Origin: Vibrio rhizosphaerae
Lineage (GTDB): Bacteria; Pseudomonadota; Gammaproteobacteria; Enterobacterales; Vibrionaceae
Assembly (NCBI RefSeq): GCF_024347095.1
Contig: NZ_AP024903.1
Span: forward strand, 1,984,001-2,048,000
Direction: 5' to 3'
DNA length: 64,000 bases
Shown here: piece by piece, positions 32,546-44,898 of the stretch
How positions within the stretch are numbered: the stretch's first letter is position 1
Layout: each line of letters opens with the position of its first letter
Translations under genes and position numbers: made by a program
The notes under the pieces: model-generated
Told to the model about the DNA's origin: nothing
The model's database searches: none
Seen by the model: the letters and a program-made list of their open reading frames with translations, nothing else

Positions 32546-33721
32546 ATGTTAGGGACAGCGACAAGTAAAAGTGCAACACGAGTTCTGTTACTGGGCTCCG
32601 GAGAGTTAGGTAAAGAAGTCGCAATCGAATGCCAGCGGCTGGGGCTGGAAGTCATTGCTTGTGATCGATATGCCAATGCGCCTGCCATGCAAGTTGCACA
32701 TCGTTGTCATGTCTTCAACATGTTGGATGGTGACGCGCTACGCCAAGTGATTGAACTCGAAAAACCAGACTACGTCGTCCCTGAAGTCGAAGCGATTGCC
32801 ACGGCAACTCTGGTTGAATTAGAAAATGAAGGCGTTCATATCGTCCCGTCGGCTAAAGCAACTCAGCTGACAATGAACCGTGAGGGCATTCGTCGTCTCG
32901 CCGCTGAAACATTATCGCTCCAGACATCACCTTACCGTTTTGCCGATCACTATGATGACTTCAAAAATGCGGTGACTGAGATCGGCATTCCCTGTGTAGT
33001 CAAGCCCGTCATGAGCTCTTCCGGGAAAGGACAAAGTGTTCTCAAAACAGAGCAAGATATCGATAAAGCTTGGCATTACGCACAAGAAGGCGGTCGCTGC
33101 GGTGCCGGGAGAGTGATTGTAGAAGGCTTCATTGACTTTGACTATGAAATCACCCAACTTACCGTCAGCGCTGTAGATGGTGTTCATTTCTGTGCCCCCA
33201 TCGGCCATCGACAGGAAGATGGCGATTATCGTGAATCCTGGCAGCCCCAAGCGATGTCTGAGAATGCCCGGAAAAATGCACAAACCGTTGCGGAAAAGAT
33301 TGTCACAGCGCTCGGGGGCTACGGTATCTTCGGTGTGGAATTATTCATCAAAGGAGATCAGGTTATTTTTAACGAAGTCTCCCCTCGCCCTCACGATACG
33401 GGATTAGTCACTTTAATCTCGCAGAATTTATCTGAATTTGCCTTGCATGTACGTGCATTTACCGGACTGCCAATCCAACAGATTGTGTCTTATCAACCAG
33501 CCGCTTCGGTCGCATTGCTCGGTCAAGGGACATCAGATGATGTTCGTTTCGACGGACTGGAGAAAGCACTTCTGATTCCGAATACTCAAGTCCGTCTGTT
33601 CGCAAAACCAAATATTGATGGCAGAAGAAGGCTCGGAGTCACGCTCGCGACAGGTGAAAATCCCCAACAGGCGAAAGAAGCTGCATTGGCATGCGCGAAT
33701 CATATCGTTCTGCATTATTAA
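32546..33721 (+). CDS. purT: Formate-dependent phosphoribosylglycinamide formyltransferase 2
   Basis: The 391-residue ATP-grasp enzyme has an N-terminal pre-ATP-grasp part with [11 protein letters not shown], a nucleotide loop [10 protein letters not shown] near residue 158, and [11 protein letters not shown] near 275. It forms formyl-GAR from GAR, formate and ATP in purine synthesis. The promoter has a PurR-like operator. A GAGG site precedes the ATG. Confidence 0.96.
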   Translation: MLGTATSKSATRVLLLGSGELGKEVAIECQRLGLEVIACDRYANAPAMQVAHRCHVFNMLDGDALRQVIELEKPDYVVPEVEAIATATLVELENEGVHIVPSAKATQLTMNREGIRRLAAETLSLQTSPYRFADHYDDFKNAVTEIGIPCVVKPVMSSSGKGQSVLKTEQDIDKAWHYAQEGGRCGAGRVIVEGFIDFDYEITQLTVSAVDGVHFCAPIGHRQEDGDYRESWQPQAMSENARKNAQTVAEKIVTALGGYGIFGVELFIKGDQVIFNEVSPRPHDTGLVTLISQNLSEFALHVRAFTGLPIQQIVSYQPAASVALLGQGTSDDVRFDGLEKALLIPNTQVRLFAKPNIDGRRRLGVTLATGENPQQAKEAALACANHIVLHY

Positions 33722-33774
33722 CGCCTGCCAGTCGAAGATAACTTCATCTGTATAAACGGTTCGCAGGAACGAAA

Positions 33775-33816
33775 ACAGGCCGGAACGTAAACACGTACCG
33801 GCCTGCCCTTTTCTGT
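33775..33816. terminator. Bidirectional terminator between purT and tpm
   Basis: Stem CAGGCCGG / CCGGCCTG with an inner ACGT pairing is followed by CCCTTTTCTG on the plus strand and TTTTCG on the minus strand. It serves the two convergent genes. Confidence 0.75.
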
Positions 33817-33828
33817 CAGATACAATAC

Positions 33829-34473
33829 CTAAGCTTCGATCAACCACACTTCATCAGCAAATCGGCTCAACTTTTGTTGTGCAATCTTCGGATGTTCCGG
33901 ATCGGCTTCTTTACGGCAAAGCAATGTTGTTTTCATCCCCTGAAACAATTGTTGAATCTGGTGATGATCAACACTAAACGGCGGTCCGGCTAATTCTGCC
34001 TGTACATAATCAACCGTAATCAAAAGCATCCGCCCACTGGGCTTTAACAGTTCACGTAGCCGTTGTACATATGCCTCTCTCTGAGATGGCATCATCGAAA
34101 CCAATGCCGCCCGATCATAAATCAGCTCAACAGGCTCAAGTGGTGCGGTAAACACATCTCCCTGATAGAGTTGCAACTCATCAAACTCATAGCACTGATG
34201 ATATGAATCGATCTGCGTCACTAACGGGGTATAAAAGTGTTCAGAAAAAAACGATCTTACCGCGATCTCACTGAGTTCAACACCCATGACTTTTTCATGT
34301 TTGGATGCTAACCAAACGAGATCTTCGCTTTTTCCGCATAAAGGAACAAAAACATGCTCTTCTCTTTGTGGCGACAATGCAGACCAGTACTCTAACAGCA
34401 GCGGATTCACATCTGTCATGTGAAAACCAATGCGATTAGAAGCCCACTTTCTATGCCAAAACTCTTTATCCAT
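33829..34473 (-). CDS. tpm: Thiopurine S-methyltransferase
   Basis: The protein has 214 residues from the ATG at 34473 ([10 protein letters not shown]). Class I SAM-dependent methyltransferase of the TPMT family: [14 protein letters not shown] near residue 40 and G-V-E-L-S near 64 form the SAM site, and Y-D-R-A-A-L near 118 is family specific. It methylates thiopurines and, in bacteria, selenium or tellurium compounds. The upstream in-frame codons are not needed. Confidence 0.93.
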   Translation of the reverse strand: MDKEFWHRKWASNRIGFHMTDVNPLLLEYWSALSPQREEHVFVPLCGKSEDLVWLASKHEKVMGVELSEIAVRSFFSEHFYTPLVTQIDSYHQCYEFDELQLYQGDVFTAPLEPVELIYDRAALVSMMPSQREAYVQRLRELLKPSGRMLLITVDYVQAELAGPPFSVDHHQIQQLFQGMKTTLLCRKEADPEHPKIAQQKLSRFADEVWLIEA

Positions 34474-34610
34474 GAAGTGCTTCTCTAATATAAAAACAAC
34501 AGCCACTGATCAGTGCTGAAACAGCCCTGTTTATCAGTGGCAAAAAACTAGAGATCGAAAAATAACTCACGTTCATGAAAGCGGCATCAACACCACACTT
34601 TCAGCGTATT

Positions 34611-34910
34611 CTATCTCTCATTCGGATCGATATTTTCGACACGAGCTTTCAATTTTTGTCCCGGACGGAATGTCACTACTCGTCTTGCGGTAATCGGAAT
34701 ATCCTCACCGGTTTTCGGATTCCGTCCCGGACGCTCATTCTTGTCTCTCAGGTCAAAATTGCCAAAACCAGACAGTTTAACCTGTTCGCCATTTTCCAGA
34801 GCTTTACGGATTTCCTCAAAAAATGCTTCAACCGTTTCCTTGGCATCCCGTTTACTAAACTCAAGCTTTTCAAACAGGTTTTCAGCCAAATCGGCCTTTG
34901 TGAGCGCCAT
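34611..34910 (-). CDS. ihfA: Integration host factor alpha subunit
   Basis: The 99-residue HU/IHF-family DNA-bending protein begins M-A-L-T-K-A-D-L and has the arm motif [12 protein letters not shown] near residue 62. ATG at 34910 has a GAGGGAA site. It follows pheT in the usual pheST-ihfA order, at a distance of 418 bp with a terminator between. Confidence 0.97.
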   Translation of the reverse strand: MALTKADLAENLFEKLEFSKRDAKETVEAFFEEIRKALENGEQVKLSGFGNFDLRDKNERPGRNPKTGEDIPITARRVVTFRPGQKLKARVENIDPNER

Positions 34911-35328
34911 AAAACTTCCCTCAAAGCTATATTGAACCTTACTGTCGATGTGACAGCACCAAAGCATTTTTACTCAGCCAATCAACAACATATCGGCTTT
35001 ATTGTAAATAGTGTATGCCAACCTTCTGATTTACGCCAACTTTTTTATTAAATCGCTCGCAAAAGAAATATGCTATTCGTGACTATTGTGGGAGTATGTC
35101 ACATTTAAATCAGCAAAAATTGATGAATCAATCGAGAAAAATTAGCGTATTCTATGGACACCCTACAATATAACCAGTTGATTATTATCAAAATAGTGTC
35201 AACTTCATATCAAAAGTTCAAATATGTGAACTCATCGCTGCTGAATAATTTTACTTCCCCATAAAAAAACAGGCTGGTGTCATATATTCACCAGCCTGTT
35301 TCTGTTTATACAGAAGAGAGCACAGAGA
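34911..35328. other. pheT-ihfA intergenic region
   Basis: 418 bp. It holds the pheT terminator (35264-35306) and an AT-rich stretch likely to contain the ihfA promoter. No gene seen. Confidence 0.6.
35264..35306 (-). terminator. Rho-independent terminator after pheT
   Basis: ACAGGCTGGTG / CACCAGCCTGT stem with a 9-base loop, followed by TTTTTTT on the minus strand. It separates pheST from ihfA. Confidence 0.88.
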
Positions 35329-37716
35329 TTAATCGCGGAGAACCGCACCGTATTGCTCTGCAGCCGCAGCAACAATTTCGCTAACGACAGCAGCAATCTC
35401 AGCTTCTTCAAGCGTCCGTTCTGCTGATTGCAAGGTTAACGCAATTGCAAGACTCTTCTTACCATCTTCAACACCTTTACCAACATAGACATCAAAGAGT
35501 TTTGCCTCTTTCAGCAGTTGCCCGCCAGCATTCGCACAAGCAGCCACCACTTCACCAGAAGTCACGGTTTGATCAACGACTAAAGCAATGTCACGCCGGT
35601 TTGCTGGGAATTTTGAGACGGAGGCGATTTCTGGAATCACACGTTGGCTGAGTCCGGCCCATTCAATCTCAAATACAATGGTTCTGCCATTTAAGCCGAA
35701 CTTGCGCTCAACTTCCGGATGAACGGTACCAATCACACCGATTTGCCGACCTTCGTAATAGATTGCAGCCGCTTGTCCCGGATGCAAAGCCGGATGACGT
35801 GTTGCCGCAAATGAATAAGCGCCGGGATTCGATGTCAGCTCAAGAATCGCTTCCACATCGCCTTTAGCATCGAAGAAATCAACCGTCCGACTCTCTAAGT
35901 TCCAATGCTCTTCAGCTTGCGTACCAGAAATAACACCGGCAAGCATTGTTTCTTGACGGATGCCCTGCTCCGCGCTTTGATCAGGAATAAACCGTAGCCC
36001 TTGTTCAAATAAACGGACACGCGGTTGCTGACGTTTTTGATTATGAGCGACTGTATTTAACAGCCCCTGAATCAGTCCTAAGCGCATCGCCGACATATCA
36101 GCTGAGATCGGATTCGGCAGTACCAGTGGTTCAACATCAGGCACAATCAGTTTTTGCTGCTCAGGCTCGACGAAACTATAAGTAATCGCCTCATAATATC
36201 CCCGATCAACCAACAGATCCCGCACACGCTTCAATGGCAAATCCGCTTCTTTATGCAGATTCATCGTTAACGCTGCCTGAGGTGCCTGAAGCGGGATATT
36301 GTCATAACCGTACAAACGGCCAACTTCTTCAATCAGATCCTGTTCAATCGCGATGTCGAAACGCCATGTCGGTGCAACCGCACGCCACCCATCGTCAACG
36401 GATGTCACATCCATCCCCAAACGAGTCAGGATTTCGACCACGTCTTCATCAGAGATAACATGGCCGAGCAAACGGTCAAGCTTTTCACGACGCAGCGTTA
36501 CTTGATTCGGTTGTGGCAGATGCGATGCTGATTCAGCAACGACAATCGGTGCCGCTTCTCCACCACAAATACTTAACAATAGCGCAGTCGCCCGTTCCAT
36601 CGCATTGGTTTGCAATGCATAATCAACACCCCGTTCGTAGCGCATTGAAGAATCGGTATGCAAACCGTAACTTCTTGCCCGGCCACGAATACTATCCGGC
36701 GTGAAAAAGGCACATTCCAGCAAGATATCCTGAGTCTGCGCGTTAACGCCGGACTCTGCCCCACCGAATACACCGGCAATTGCCAGCGCTTTGTGCTGAT
36801 CAGCAATCACCAATGTATCACTGTTCAATGAGACTTCTGCGCCATCTAACAGTGTCAGTTTTTCATCCTGCTCTGCCATCCGTACCACAATGCCACCGTT
36901 GATCTTGGCTAAATCGAATGCATGCATCGGTTGGCCTTGCTCTAACATGACATAATTGGTGACATCAACAACCGGATCGATCGAACGTAATCCACTGCGA
37001 CGCAGCTTCTCCTGCATCCATAATGGTGTTTTTGCCTGAAGATTGACATTTTTTACAATGCGGCCCAAATAGCGAGGACAGGCATTGGGCGCTTTCACAT
37101 CAATGGCAATCTGAGCATCAATCGAAGGCGCGATCCCGTTAAAATCTGGTGTCACAACGTCCATACGGTTCAAAGCACCGACTTCACGCGCTAAACCGCG
37201 TAAACTAAAACAGTCAGCACGATTGGATGTTAAATCGACATCGATCGTGACATCATCTAATTGAAGGAATGTACGAAAATCCATTCCGATCGGTGCGTCG
37301 GCAGACAGTTCCATAATACCGTCGGATTCAACATCAATTCCGAGTTCTGAAAATGAGCACAGCATGCCGTGAGACGGTTGCCCGCGCAGCTTCGCTTTCT
37401 TGATTTTGAAGTCGCCCGGTAAAACCGCTCCGACCGTTGCAACCGCTACTTTCAGCCCTTGACGACAGTTTGGTGCACCACACACAATATCAAGTAACGC
37501 CTCTTCACCCACATCAACTTTTGTCACACGCAGTTTATCTGCATCCGGGTGTTGACCACACTCGACCACGTGACCAACTTTAACACCGGTAAATGTCCCG
37601 GCAACCGCAGTCACATCATCAACTTCAAGACCTGCCATTGTGATTTGATGCGCCAGTTCGTCTGTCGTAACAGAAGGATTCACCCACTCGCGCAGCCATG
37701 ATTCGCTGAATTTCAT
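35329..37716 (-). CDS. pheT: Phenylalanine--tRNA ligase beta subunit
   Basis: The 795-residue protein has an N-terminal tRNA-binding OB-fold (about 39-148; [17 protein letters not shown]), B3/B4 editing domains (about 210-380), the B5 domain with DNA/RNA-binding folds, and a C-terminal anticodon-binding domain. ATG at 37716 has an AGGGG site and follows pheS by 18 bp. Confidence 0.97.
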   Translation of the reverse strand: MKFSESWLREWVNPSVTTDELAHQITMAGLEVDDVTAVAGTFTGVKVGHVVECGQHPDADKLRVTKVDVGEEALLDIVCGAPNCRQGLKVAVATVGAVLPGDFKIKKAKLRGQPSHGMLCSFSELGIDVESDGIMELSADAPIGMDFRTFLQLDDVTIDVDLTSNRADCFSLRGLAREVGALNRMDVVTPDFNGIAPSIDAQIAIDVKAPNACPRYLGRIVKNVNLQAKTPLWMQEKLRRSGLRSIDPVVDVTNYVMLEQGQPMHAFDLAKINGGIVVRMAEQDEKLTLLDGAEVSLNSDTLVIADQHKALAIAGVFGGAESGVNAQTQDILLECAFFTPDSIRGRARSYGLHTDSSMRYERGVDYALQTNAMERATALLLSICGGEAAPIVVAESASHLPQPNQVTLRREKLDRLLGHVISDEDVVEILTRLGMDVTSVDDGWRAVAPTWRFDIAIEQDLIEEVGRLYGYDNIPLQAPQAALTMNLHKEADLPLKRVRDLLVDRGYYEAITYSFVEPEQQKLIVPDVEPLVLPNPISADMSAMRLGLIQGLLNTVAHNQKRQQPRVRLFEQGLRFIPDQSAEQGIRQETMLAGVISGTQAEEHWNLESRTVDFFDAKGDVEAILELTSNPGAYSFAATRHPALHPGQAAAIYYEGRQIGVIGTVHPEVERKFGLNGRTIVFEIEWAGLSQRVIPEIASVSKFPANRRDIALVVDQTVTSGEVVAACANAGGQLLKEAKLFDVYVGKGVEDGKKSLAIALTLQSAERTLEEAEIAAVVSEIVAAAAEQYGAVLRD

Positions 37717-37734
37717 TCTAATTTCACCCCTGAA

Positions 37735-39064
<1,330 letters not shown>

Positions 39065-39140
39065 TGGAGCGACACACGAGGTTCGAACTCGTGACCTCAA
39101 CCTTGGCAAGGTTGCGCTCTACCAACTGAGCTAGTGTCGC
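39065..39140 (-). tRNA. tRNA-Gly (anticodon GCC)
   Basis: 76 bases read on the minus strand: 7-bp acceptor stem GCGACAC / GTGTCGC, anticodon loop TTGCCAA, T-arm GTTCGAA, encoded CCA end. Confidence 0.95.
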
Positions 39141-39151
39141 ATTGACTTTGA

Positions 39152-39238
39152 TGGTGCCCCGGGCCGGACTTGAACCGGCACAGCGCGAACGCCGAGGGAT
39201 TTTAAATCCCTTGTGTCTACCAATTCCACCACCAGGGC
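39152..39238 (-). tRNA. tRNA-Leu (anticodon TAA)
   Basis: 87 bases with long variable arm, acceptor stem GCCCTGG / CCGGGGC, anticodon loop TTTAAAA, T-loop GGTTCAAGTCC, encoded CCA. Confidence 0.94.
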
Positions 39239-39505
39239 GGAGCATATCAAAGAATGACCTCACATAAATGAGCCTGAAAGGCGGTCACCGTGAGGAACGA
39301 AACGTACTTTACTGGATTCAAAATTTTCGTCAACAAGAAAATACAAGATAATGAACTGTATGGCTAAAAATCGGCCTATTGCCGCATTTTTGATGACTTT
39401 CTCACCGAGACTGATGCGAATCCGCCATACGGATGTACCCTTTGAATACCGCATAAAATACCCGGGAACAACCACCCCGGGCCTGATGCCGATATGTCAG
39501 CTATC

Positions 39506-40615
39506 TCAAATCTCCCCATTCCACTCGATGTCATAAGTTGACGCCTGACTCAGTGAAATCCGATGTTTTCTTGCTTGTCGGTAGAGTTCTGAAAAACTCA
39601 ATAACGGCGCTAAGAGTGGTAGATCGTGTTGGTAACGCTGCATAATATTTTGACCGGAAAAATAGCCGTGCCATCGTCGCAGACTCAATAAAGATGAGAC
39701 CCCCCCCGCTAAAAACACCATTGCCCCGAGATGATACAGTGGCATAAGCTCTGATTTGGCAAATGCAAAATGCGGCTCAGCCGATTGACAAGATGGCGCA
39801 ACCAAATGGAATCCACTGGTTGCCCGCGGATTACACTCAATCACATATAACCCCTGTTGATCACGAATAAAGTCAAATGAGACCTGGCCGTGGTATTTGA
39901 ACTTTTGGCCAAATGCGCACATAAATTGAGTGATTGCGGGATCATCCACCGGCTGAAATGCACTCGCTGCAGACTGATTCACACAAAGCTTCGGATAATA
40001 AGCCTGATGAACCTGCATCTGCCCGTGTTCAAACAAGGCGTAGTTGCAAATCGGCTGCCCTTCAATTTTCTGTTGTTGTACCCAAGGCACATCGGCAGTG
40101 ATATTAAGGTCGGCGATCGCTTGAGGCGTCACATCACTGATCACTTGAGCCCCAAAGCGCGAATAGACCGGCTTCAGCACTGTATCCTGACCACAGACCA
40201 CATCACACCGTTCGGTAACCCGCCGGGTTGATGGCAGTGAAATATGAGGTAAGCCGGATAAGGCCTCAAATACCGTATATTTATTGTGTAACCGGAATAA
40301 TAACTCAGCATCCGGCATCATCCAGTCAACCTGAGGCCTTTGCTTGGCAATATCCGCTAAAAAAAATACTTCTTCGCAGGTCGGAACCACCCTGTCAATG
40401 TCGAACTGATCAATGATATCGAGGATTTGCGTCTGATAATCGCTCCAACAAAACCGCGGCGAGCTGGTTTGCACATAACAGTCAATTGACTTGAGAAAGG
40501 AGCCCAGCGGTCGTTTTAATGCGTCGGTCATGACCACCCGATGTCCCTGACGGCAAAAAAGAGTCGCCCATTCAAGTGCGACCGGCGCACGAGCACCAGT
40601 AATCAAAATTCGCAT
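39506..40615 (-). CDS. ATP-grasp domain protein of the KAS III cluster
   Basis: The 369-residue protein has a Rossmann-like start (I-L-I-T-G-A-R-A-P-V-A-L-E-W) and an ATP-grasp fold with the late metal-binding segment V-I-E-C-N-P-R-A-T-S-G-F-H near residue 264. Such enzymes join a carboxylate to an amine or other nucleophile using ATP. It is last in the operon and overlaps the adenylate-forming gene by 13 bp. Substrate unknown. Confidence 0.75.
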   Translation of the reverse strand: MRILITGARAPVALEWATLFCRQGHRVVMTDALKRPLGSFLKSIDCYVQTSSPRFCWSDYQTQILDIIDQFDIDRVVPTCEEVFFLADIAKQRPQVDWMMPDAELLFRLHNKYTVFEALSGLPHISLPSTRRVTERCDVVCGQDTVLKPVYSRFGAQVISDVTPQAIADLNITADVPWVQQQKIEGQPICNYALFEHGQMQVHQAYYPKLCVNQSAASAFQPVDDPAITQFMCAFGQKFKYHGQVSFDFIRDQQGLYVIECNPRATSGFHLVAPSCQSAEPHFAFAKSELMPLYHLGAMVFLAGGVSSLLSLRRWHGYFSGQNIMQRYQHDLPLLAPLLSFSELYRQARKHRISLSQASTYDIEWNGEI

Positions 40616-41862
40616 AGATTGACCACACGTCGTTGTTTATTCATCGGGTTCCAATCCGGCGGCGGTGCATATTCGAATCTCACCGCGCCTGCCCCCAAAT
40701 TCTGTAACAGACCCGATAAGGCATCGCGAATCCGGTCATGGAATGAGGGAAGCGCTTCAATGGTTAAACACTGAGAACTGGTTTGGGTAATGCGATAATC
40801 GACACGTTCCGCAATCGCCAGTGTGACAGCCCGATAGATGAGATCCGGCAGGATGACCGTCTGTGACCTCTCCTCTCCAATCCTCAGACAATCACCACAG
40901 CGGCCGGCAATAGCGCCGAGCGGCTCAAACGGTGCATCATCGTGTTGCGCGGCAATCACATCATCAAGCTGATAACGGATGATCGGCTGAGTCCGGCGAC
41001 GAAAATCGGTAATGATCGGACTGTAATGAGTCTTTTCCGGGTTTAACCAATGCTTCTCAATATGGACAATGTCCTGATTCCAGCGCATCTGTTTTTGTGC
41101 ATCAGTACAGGCAAGAAAGCCTTCCGTACACTGATAAACTTCGTGTAACTCACCGGAAAAAGCTTGTTCAATTAAAGCGCGATCCACGGGGGTTAACACC
41201 TCCGCTCCCGAAATAATCCGTGCAGGCGACATCTTTGGCTCCCCAAATGTACCGCTGTACATGGCACAAAACTGTAGCGCCTGCGCACTACCAATCAATA
41301 AAGTCGGCTGAAAACGATCCAACGCCCGAATCCAAACGTCATGCGGCTGATTGAGGTCAGCATAAAAAAACTGAATCGGCCCTTTGGCAACGGATTTATA
41401 CAACGGACTATTGGCCCGTAACGCCAACGCAATGCGATGTTTTTGCCATAGACCGGGGAGCAGCTTGCCCAGAATATTACCGGCCCACAGCTGTTTCTCA
41501 TACGGGTCCGCCAAGAACAATCCTCTCTGCCCGGAGGTTCCCGAAGATAAGCCGACTGTCACACCATTGACCACTGACTGCTCAAACCGTCGGGATTGCT
41601 CAGCGTTCAGGGCCACCGACATCAACTGTTCGGTTTTTAATCCCCGGGTATTGATCGCATCCAGATGAGCCATCATCAACGCTTTATTCATCACGGGAAA
41701 TGCTGCCAGCGGCTGATTGCGTAACGATTGATAAAAAGGCGAATGTTCGCAGACCCACTTGAGATGCCGCTCTAATTGCCTGTTCTGCCAAGACAAAAGC
41801 TGCTCGCGAGATGCAAACCGGTGGTAACGCGCAAATGCAAACTGACGTAACAAAGGAATCAT
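40603..41862 (-). CDS. Adenylate-forming enzyme (F390 synthetase/PaaK-related)
   Basis: The protein has 419 residues from the ATG at 41862, which overlaps the stop of the upstream gene (ATGA). The P-loop-like G-L-S-S-G-T-S-G-Q-R-G near residue 103, a Y-Q-C-T-E-G segment and R-Y-Q-L-D-D-V near 300 mark the ANL superfamily in the phenylacetate-CoA ligase / coenzyme F390 synthetase branch. It is expected to activate a carboxylic acid as adenylate. Partner of the KAS III and ATP-grasp enzymes. Confidence 0.8.
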   Translation of the reverse strand: MIPLLRQFAFARYHRFASREQLLSWQNRQLERHLKWVCEHSPFYQSLRNQPLAAFPVMNKALMMAHLDAINTRGLKTEQLMSVALNAEQSRRFEQSVVNGVTVGLSSGTSGQRGLFLADPYEKQLWAGNILGKLLPGLWQKHRIALALRANSPLYKSVAKGPIQFFYADLNQPHDVWIRALDRFQPTLLIGSAQALQFCAMYSGTFGEPKMSPARIISGAEVLTPVDRALIEQAFSGELHEVYQCTEGFLACTDAQKQMRWNQDIVHIEKHWLNPEKTHYSPIITDFRRRTQPIIRYQLDDVIAAQHDDAPFEPLGAIAGRCGDCLRIGEERSQTVILPDLIYRAVTLAIAERVDYRITQTSSQCLTIEALPSFHDRIRDALSGLLQNLGAGAVRFEYAPPPDWNPMNKQRRVVNLCEF

Positions 41863-42722
41863 CGGATCCACCCTTGCTCGCAGAGTGAGCGAATACTGGT
41901 CAGACAGTGAGAAGGCACAAAACGAATATCGGCTTGCCCCAATCGATAACATAATCGTAACTGAGCCAACGTTTGGCGATAAGCCTTGGTATCGTCACAA
42001 ATGATATTTGCCAGCCAGTGCTGATCCAGATTGTCACGGAGACTCTCGATCAGCCAACATGCATCGGCGAGCAAAAATATCCATTGCGTTTGCAACCGAA
42101 TCAATAACCCCACCTGCCCTGCAGCATGACCGGGCAGACTGACCAAATAGAGTGACCCGTCATCAAACAGGTCTTTACAATACAGCTCAACACCATGCAG
42201 CTGAGGTAACAGCGTATCAATGCGACATTCGAACTGATCATGGAACTGCAATTGTTGCTGTATTTCATCTGGAATCAGTTGGCGGAGATAGCCTTTTCTG
42301 ACACCACTGAACCGACCGCGATTCCTGAGCGCATCAAAACCGGCCCTGGCGCAATGGATCGTTGCCTGTCCGAATTCTCTGACCGCAGCAATATGATCGG
42401 CATGAAAATGAGATAACACCAGATGACTGACCTGTGAAGTTTCAATGCCCATCCGGCCGAGTTGCGCAGTAATATCTTCGCCATGCTGCAAATGACACGG
42501 TGTGGTCCATGCATAAAACCGCTCAGGAAAAGTGCGTGTCGCATCAAAAAAATGCTGGTGATATCCGGTGTCAAATAATACATAGCCATGTTCAGGATGT
42601 TTGATCAACGCCACCGCAGCAGGAAAAGCTCTGGGCTTGAGACCACTGCCCGGTTTAACGACAAACCCCGGATGCACACAATAGCCCCCTTCAAAGATTT
42701 TGAGTTGCAACCCATCTGACAT
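41859..42722 (-). CDS. Metallo-beta-lactamase-fold hydrolase (lactonase-like)
   Basis: The protein has 287 residues from the ATG at 42722 (an ATG three codons earlier is equally possible). Zinc motif S-H-F-H-A-D-H near residue 110, then P-G-H-A-A-G near 203 and L-L-A-D-A near 223, as in AHL lactonase-like MBL enzymes. It could hydrolyse a lactone or thioester intermediate. It overlaps the SDR gene upstream by about 32 bp and the adenylate-forming gene downstream by 4 bp. Confidence 0.8.
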   Translation of the reverse strand: MSDGLQLKIFEGGYCVHPGFVVKPGSGLKPRAFPAAVALIKHPEHGYVLFDTGYHQHFFDATRTFPERFYAWTTPCHLQHGEDITAQLGRMGIETSQVSHLVLSHFHADHIAAVREFGQATIHCARAGFDALRNRGRFSGVRKGYLRQLIPDEIQQQLQFHDQFECRIDTLLPQLHGVELYCKDLFDDGSLYLVSLPGHAAGQVGLLIRLQTQWIFLLADACWLIESLRDNLDQHWLANIICDDTKAYRQTLAQLRLCYRLGQADIRFVPSHCLTSIRSLCEQGWIR

Positions 42723-43677
42723 ACTGCTCAATTCCTTGTTTAATTGTGATATGTGGCTGATAGCCTAAAATGTCTCTCGCCTTGCTGATGTCCAAAGTCT
42801 GATGGTGATGCAGCAGCCCAGCGCTATAGCATGTCAGGCGTGGTTCCGGATGAGTAGCCAACCGATGGCGGATCCACTCATTAACCTTCAACAACGGGCG
42901 GAGAACCGGATAAGGCAATCGTCGGATGGTGACCGGATGGTCCAGTGCCGTCAATAACTGTTGCAACAGCATTTCAACCGGCATCGGTTCACCGTTGGTG
43001 ATATTGAAAATTTCCCCATGCGCCAACGTCTCCATTTGCTCACAGGCAAGCATCGCAGCATGAGCAACATTATCGACACAGGTTAAATCCACCACCGGAT
43101 TACGCCCCGATGGTAACAGTAATTGCCCGTGGAACACGCTGCTCAAAACCCGCGGGACAATCGCCCGATCATTGGGGCCGAAAATCCCCCGGGGCCGTAA
43201 AATAATACTTTTGACCGGGCTGTTCGCCACCACTCGCTCCGCGAGATATTTCGTTTTCGCATAGTCATTACACCACTGGCCCGCCAGCGCATCGGCTTCG
43301 GTAATTGCCCAACGGTCAGCGTAGTCAAAATAGACGCTGGTGGTGGAAATATGGACCAAATGCGGTACATCCTGAATGCGGGCCGCTTCCACTAAATTCT
43401 GAGTCGCGGCCACATTGGCTTGAAAAAATTGCTCGTATGTTCCCCAAGGGCTGGAGAGTGCGGCACAGTGAATGATGGCATCAACCCCCTCACAGGCTTT
43501 GATCAGCGCCGTACGATCATTTAAATCCAGTAAATACGCGACGGCGGTAGAATCACGTTCAAGCTGCTGAGCGATCGCTCGGTTTCTGGCGATAAAACGA
43601 AGTTGATGCTGCTGATGATATAACCGTATCAGCGCGCTTCCCAGCATCCCACTCCCACCCGTAATGAGAATTTTCAT
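42691..43677 (-). CDS. NAD(P)-dependent extended SDR (3-beta-HSD/OleD-like)
   Basis: The 328-residue protein has G-G-S-G-M-L-G near residue 7 for NAD(P), a Y-A-K-T-K active site (Y-x-x-x-K) near residue 142, and a substrate-domain R-P-R-G-I-F-G-P. Members of this group reduce or epimerise beta-keto or sugar substrates. With the upstream KAS III it could reduce a beta-keto product, similar to OleA-OleD. Its ATG overlaps the KAS III stop (ATGA). Confidence 0.82.
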   Translation of the reverse strand: MKILITGGSGMLGSALIRLYHQQHQLRFIARNRAIAQQLERDSTAVAYLLDLNDRTALIKACEGVDAIIHCAALSSPWGTYEQFFQANVAATQNLVEAARIQDVPHLVHISTTSVYFDYADRWAITEADALAGQWCNDYAKTKYLAERVVANSPVKSIILRPRGIFGPNDRAIVPRVLSSVFHGQLLLPSGRNPVVDLTCVDNVAHAAMLACEQMETLAHGEIFNITNGEPMPVEMLLQQLLTALDHPVTIRRLPYPVLRPLLKVNEWIRHRLATHPEPRLTCYSAGLLHHHQTLDISKARDILGYQPHITIKQGIEQYVRWVATQNL

Positions 43678-44669
43678 AGATAAATCAGTCCCATCCCAAG
43701 GGAGAGCCCCGCAGCCGATCCCATCAGTAACACACTTTTCCCTTTTGTATCCGGTTCCTGTCTCAGCAAATGAAGATTAATTGGAATAGACGCTGCCACC
43801 TGATTACCCAGAGTCGGAAAACGATTAATAACCTGCTCGGCTGCAAATCCGGTCATTTTGGGCATTTTTGCCAGAGCTCGAAAACTCGCCTGATGAGGCA
43901 GTAAATAATCAATATCTGCTGGCGTTAGTTGTACCGACTCTAATCCTGCCTTCAGAAACGTCGGTAATACCTGAGCGACCTTGCGAAACAGATTTTTACC
44001 ATCCATAAAAAAGCGGCACAGATTAAGATTTTCATCGTGGGAGATCCGGTGCGGATTGTGAAAACTACCGCCTCCGGGAATTTGACAATACTTGTATCCG
44101 GAATGATGGGTTTCAAAACGGCGTGCGATAAAACCGACACTTTGTTCATTGGCTTCCAGTAAAAATGCCGCGGCACCGTCAGCAAACAATGTCGCAGTTT
44201 CTTGCTGCGGTGGAAAAGAGCGGTTTAATGTTACTCCGGTCGCCACCTCACTGGTCACGATCAGAATACGCTGATAACGCTTGGCTAAGAAAAGACTGTG
44301 GGATAAATCCAATGCGGTTAAAAATGACAGACAGGTGCTGTTTAAATCAAAACTTTCAATACCAAACGGCGCATCAAGGGCAGCCAGTAAGGCAGAAGCA
44401 TCATAGGGTAACGATTGATGATGGGTTCCGCTGGCATAAATCACCAAGTCAATATCAGAGAGACTGAACTCAGTGCGGCTCAGACAATCTTCAACCGCCA
44501 TACGTCCCATGTCGATCGCACTTTCCATTTCACCGGCAACATGTCGGTACGCAACACCGAATCGTTTTTTGACCGTCCCGACAGGTAAACCCAGAAAAGC
44601 GTCCATTTGCTCAGAAGACCACCGTTTTTTAGGTAAATAGATACCACTTGAAACAATATCGAATGCCAT
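43674..44669 (-). CDS. Beta-ketoacyl-ACP synthase III-like condensing enzyme
   Basis: The protein has 331 residues from the ATG at 44669 (M-A-F-D-I-V-S-S-G-I-Y-L-P). Catalytic residues of thiolase-fold KAS III enzymes are present: Cys in N-S-T-C-L-S-F near residue 108, His in L-L-P-H-Q-A-S near 250, Asn in L-G-N-Q-V-A-A-S near 281. It probably makes a C-C bond between acyl units. First gene of the five-gene operon, with no acyl carrier protein alongside, so it may use CoA thioesters. Confidence 0.85.
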   Translation of the reverse strand: MAFDIVSSGIYLPKKRWSSEQMDAFLGLPVGTVKKRFGVAYRHVAGEMESAIDMGRMAVEDCLSRTEFSLSDIDLVIYASGTHHQSLPYDASALLAALDAPFGIESFDLNSTCLSFLTALDLSHSLFLAKRYQRILIVTSEVATGVTLNRSFPPQQETATLFADGAAAFLLEANEQSVGFIARRFETHHSGYKYCQIPGGGSFHNPHRISHDENLNLCRFFMDGKNLFRKVAQVLPTFLKAGLESVQLTPADIDYLLPHQASFRALAKMPKMTGFAAEQVINRFPTLGNQVAASIPINLHLLRQEPDTKGKSVLLMGSAAGLSLGMGLIYL

Positions 44670-44898
44670 AATTCTCATTACACCAAAATAAAAAACAGTG
44701 TTCAAAATACTATGGCGAGACGTGTAAGTCTAGCCTATTTTAACGTTTATTCTGACAATATAGGCTCAACTTCACATTCTGATTGATGCAATGTGATGCA
44801 ACGAAAAATAAGAGAATTGAAAAATAGACAATAGATATAAAAGCAGAGTTGTCGCGGTAAGATATATGAATAGAAAATAGCTTAGAGAAAAGAAAATC

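Noticed and set aside
39260..39475. 71-codon frame between tRNA-Leu and the ATP-grasp gene
   Set aside because: No ribosome binding site, no family pattern, and the sequence looks like non-coding spacer.
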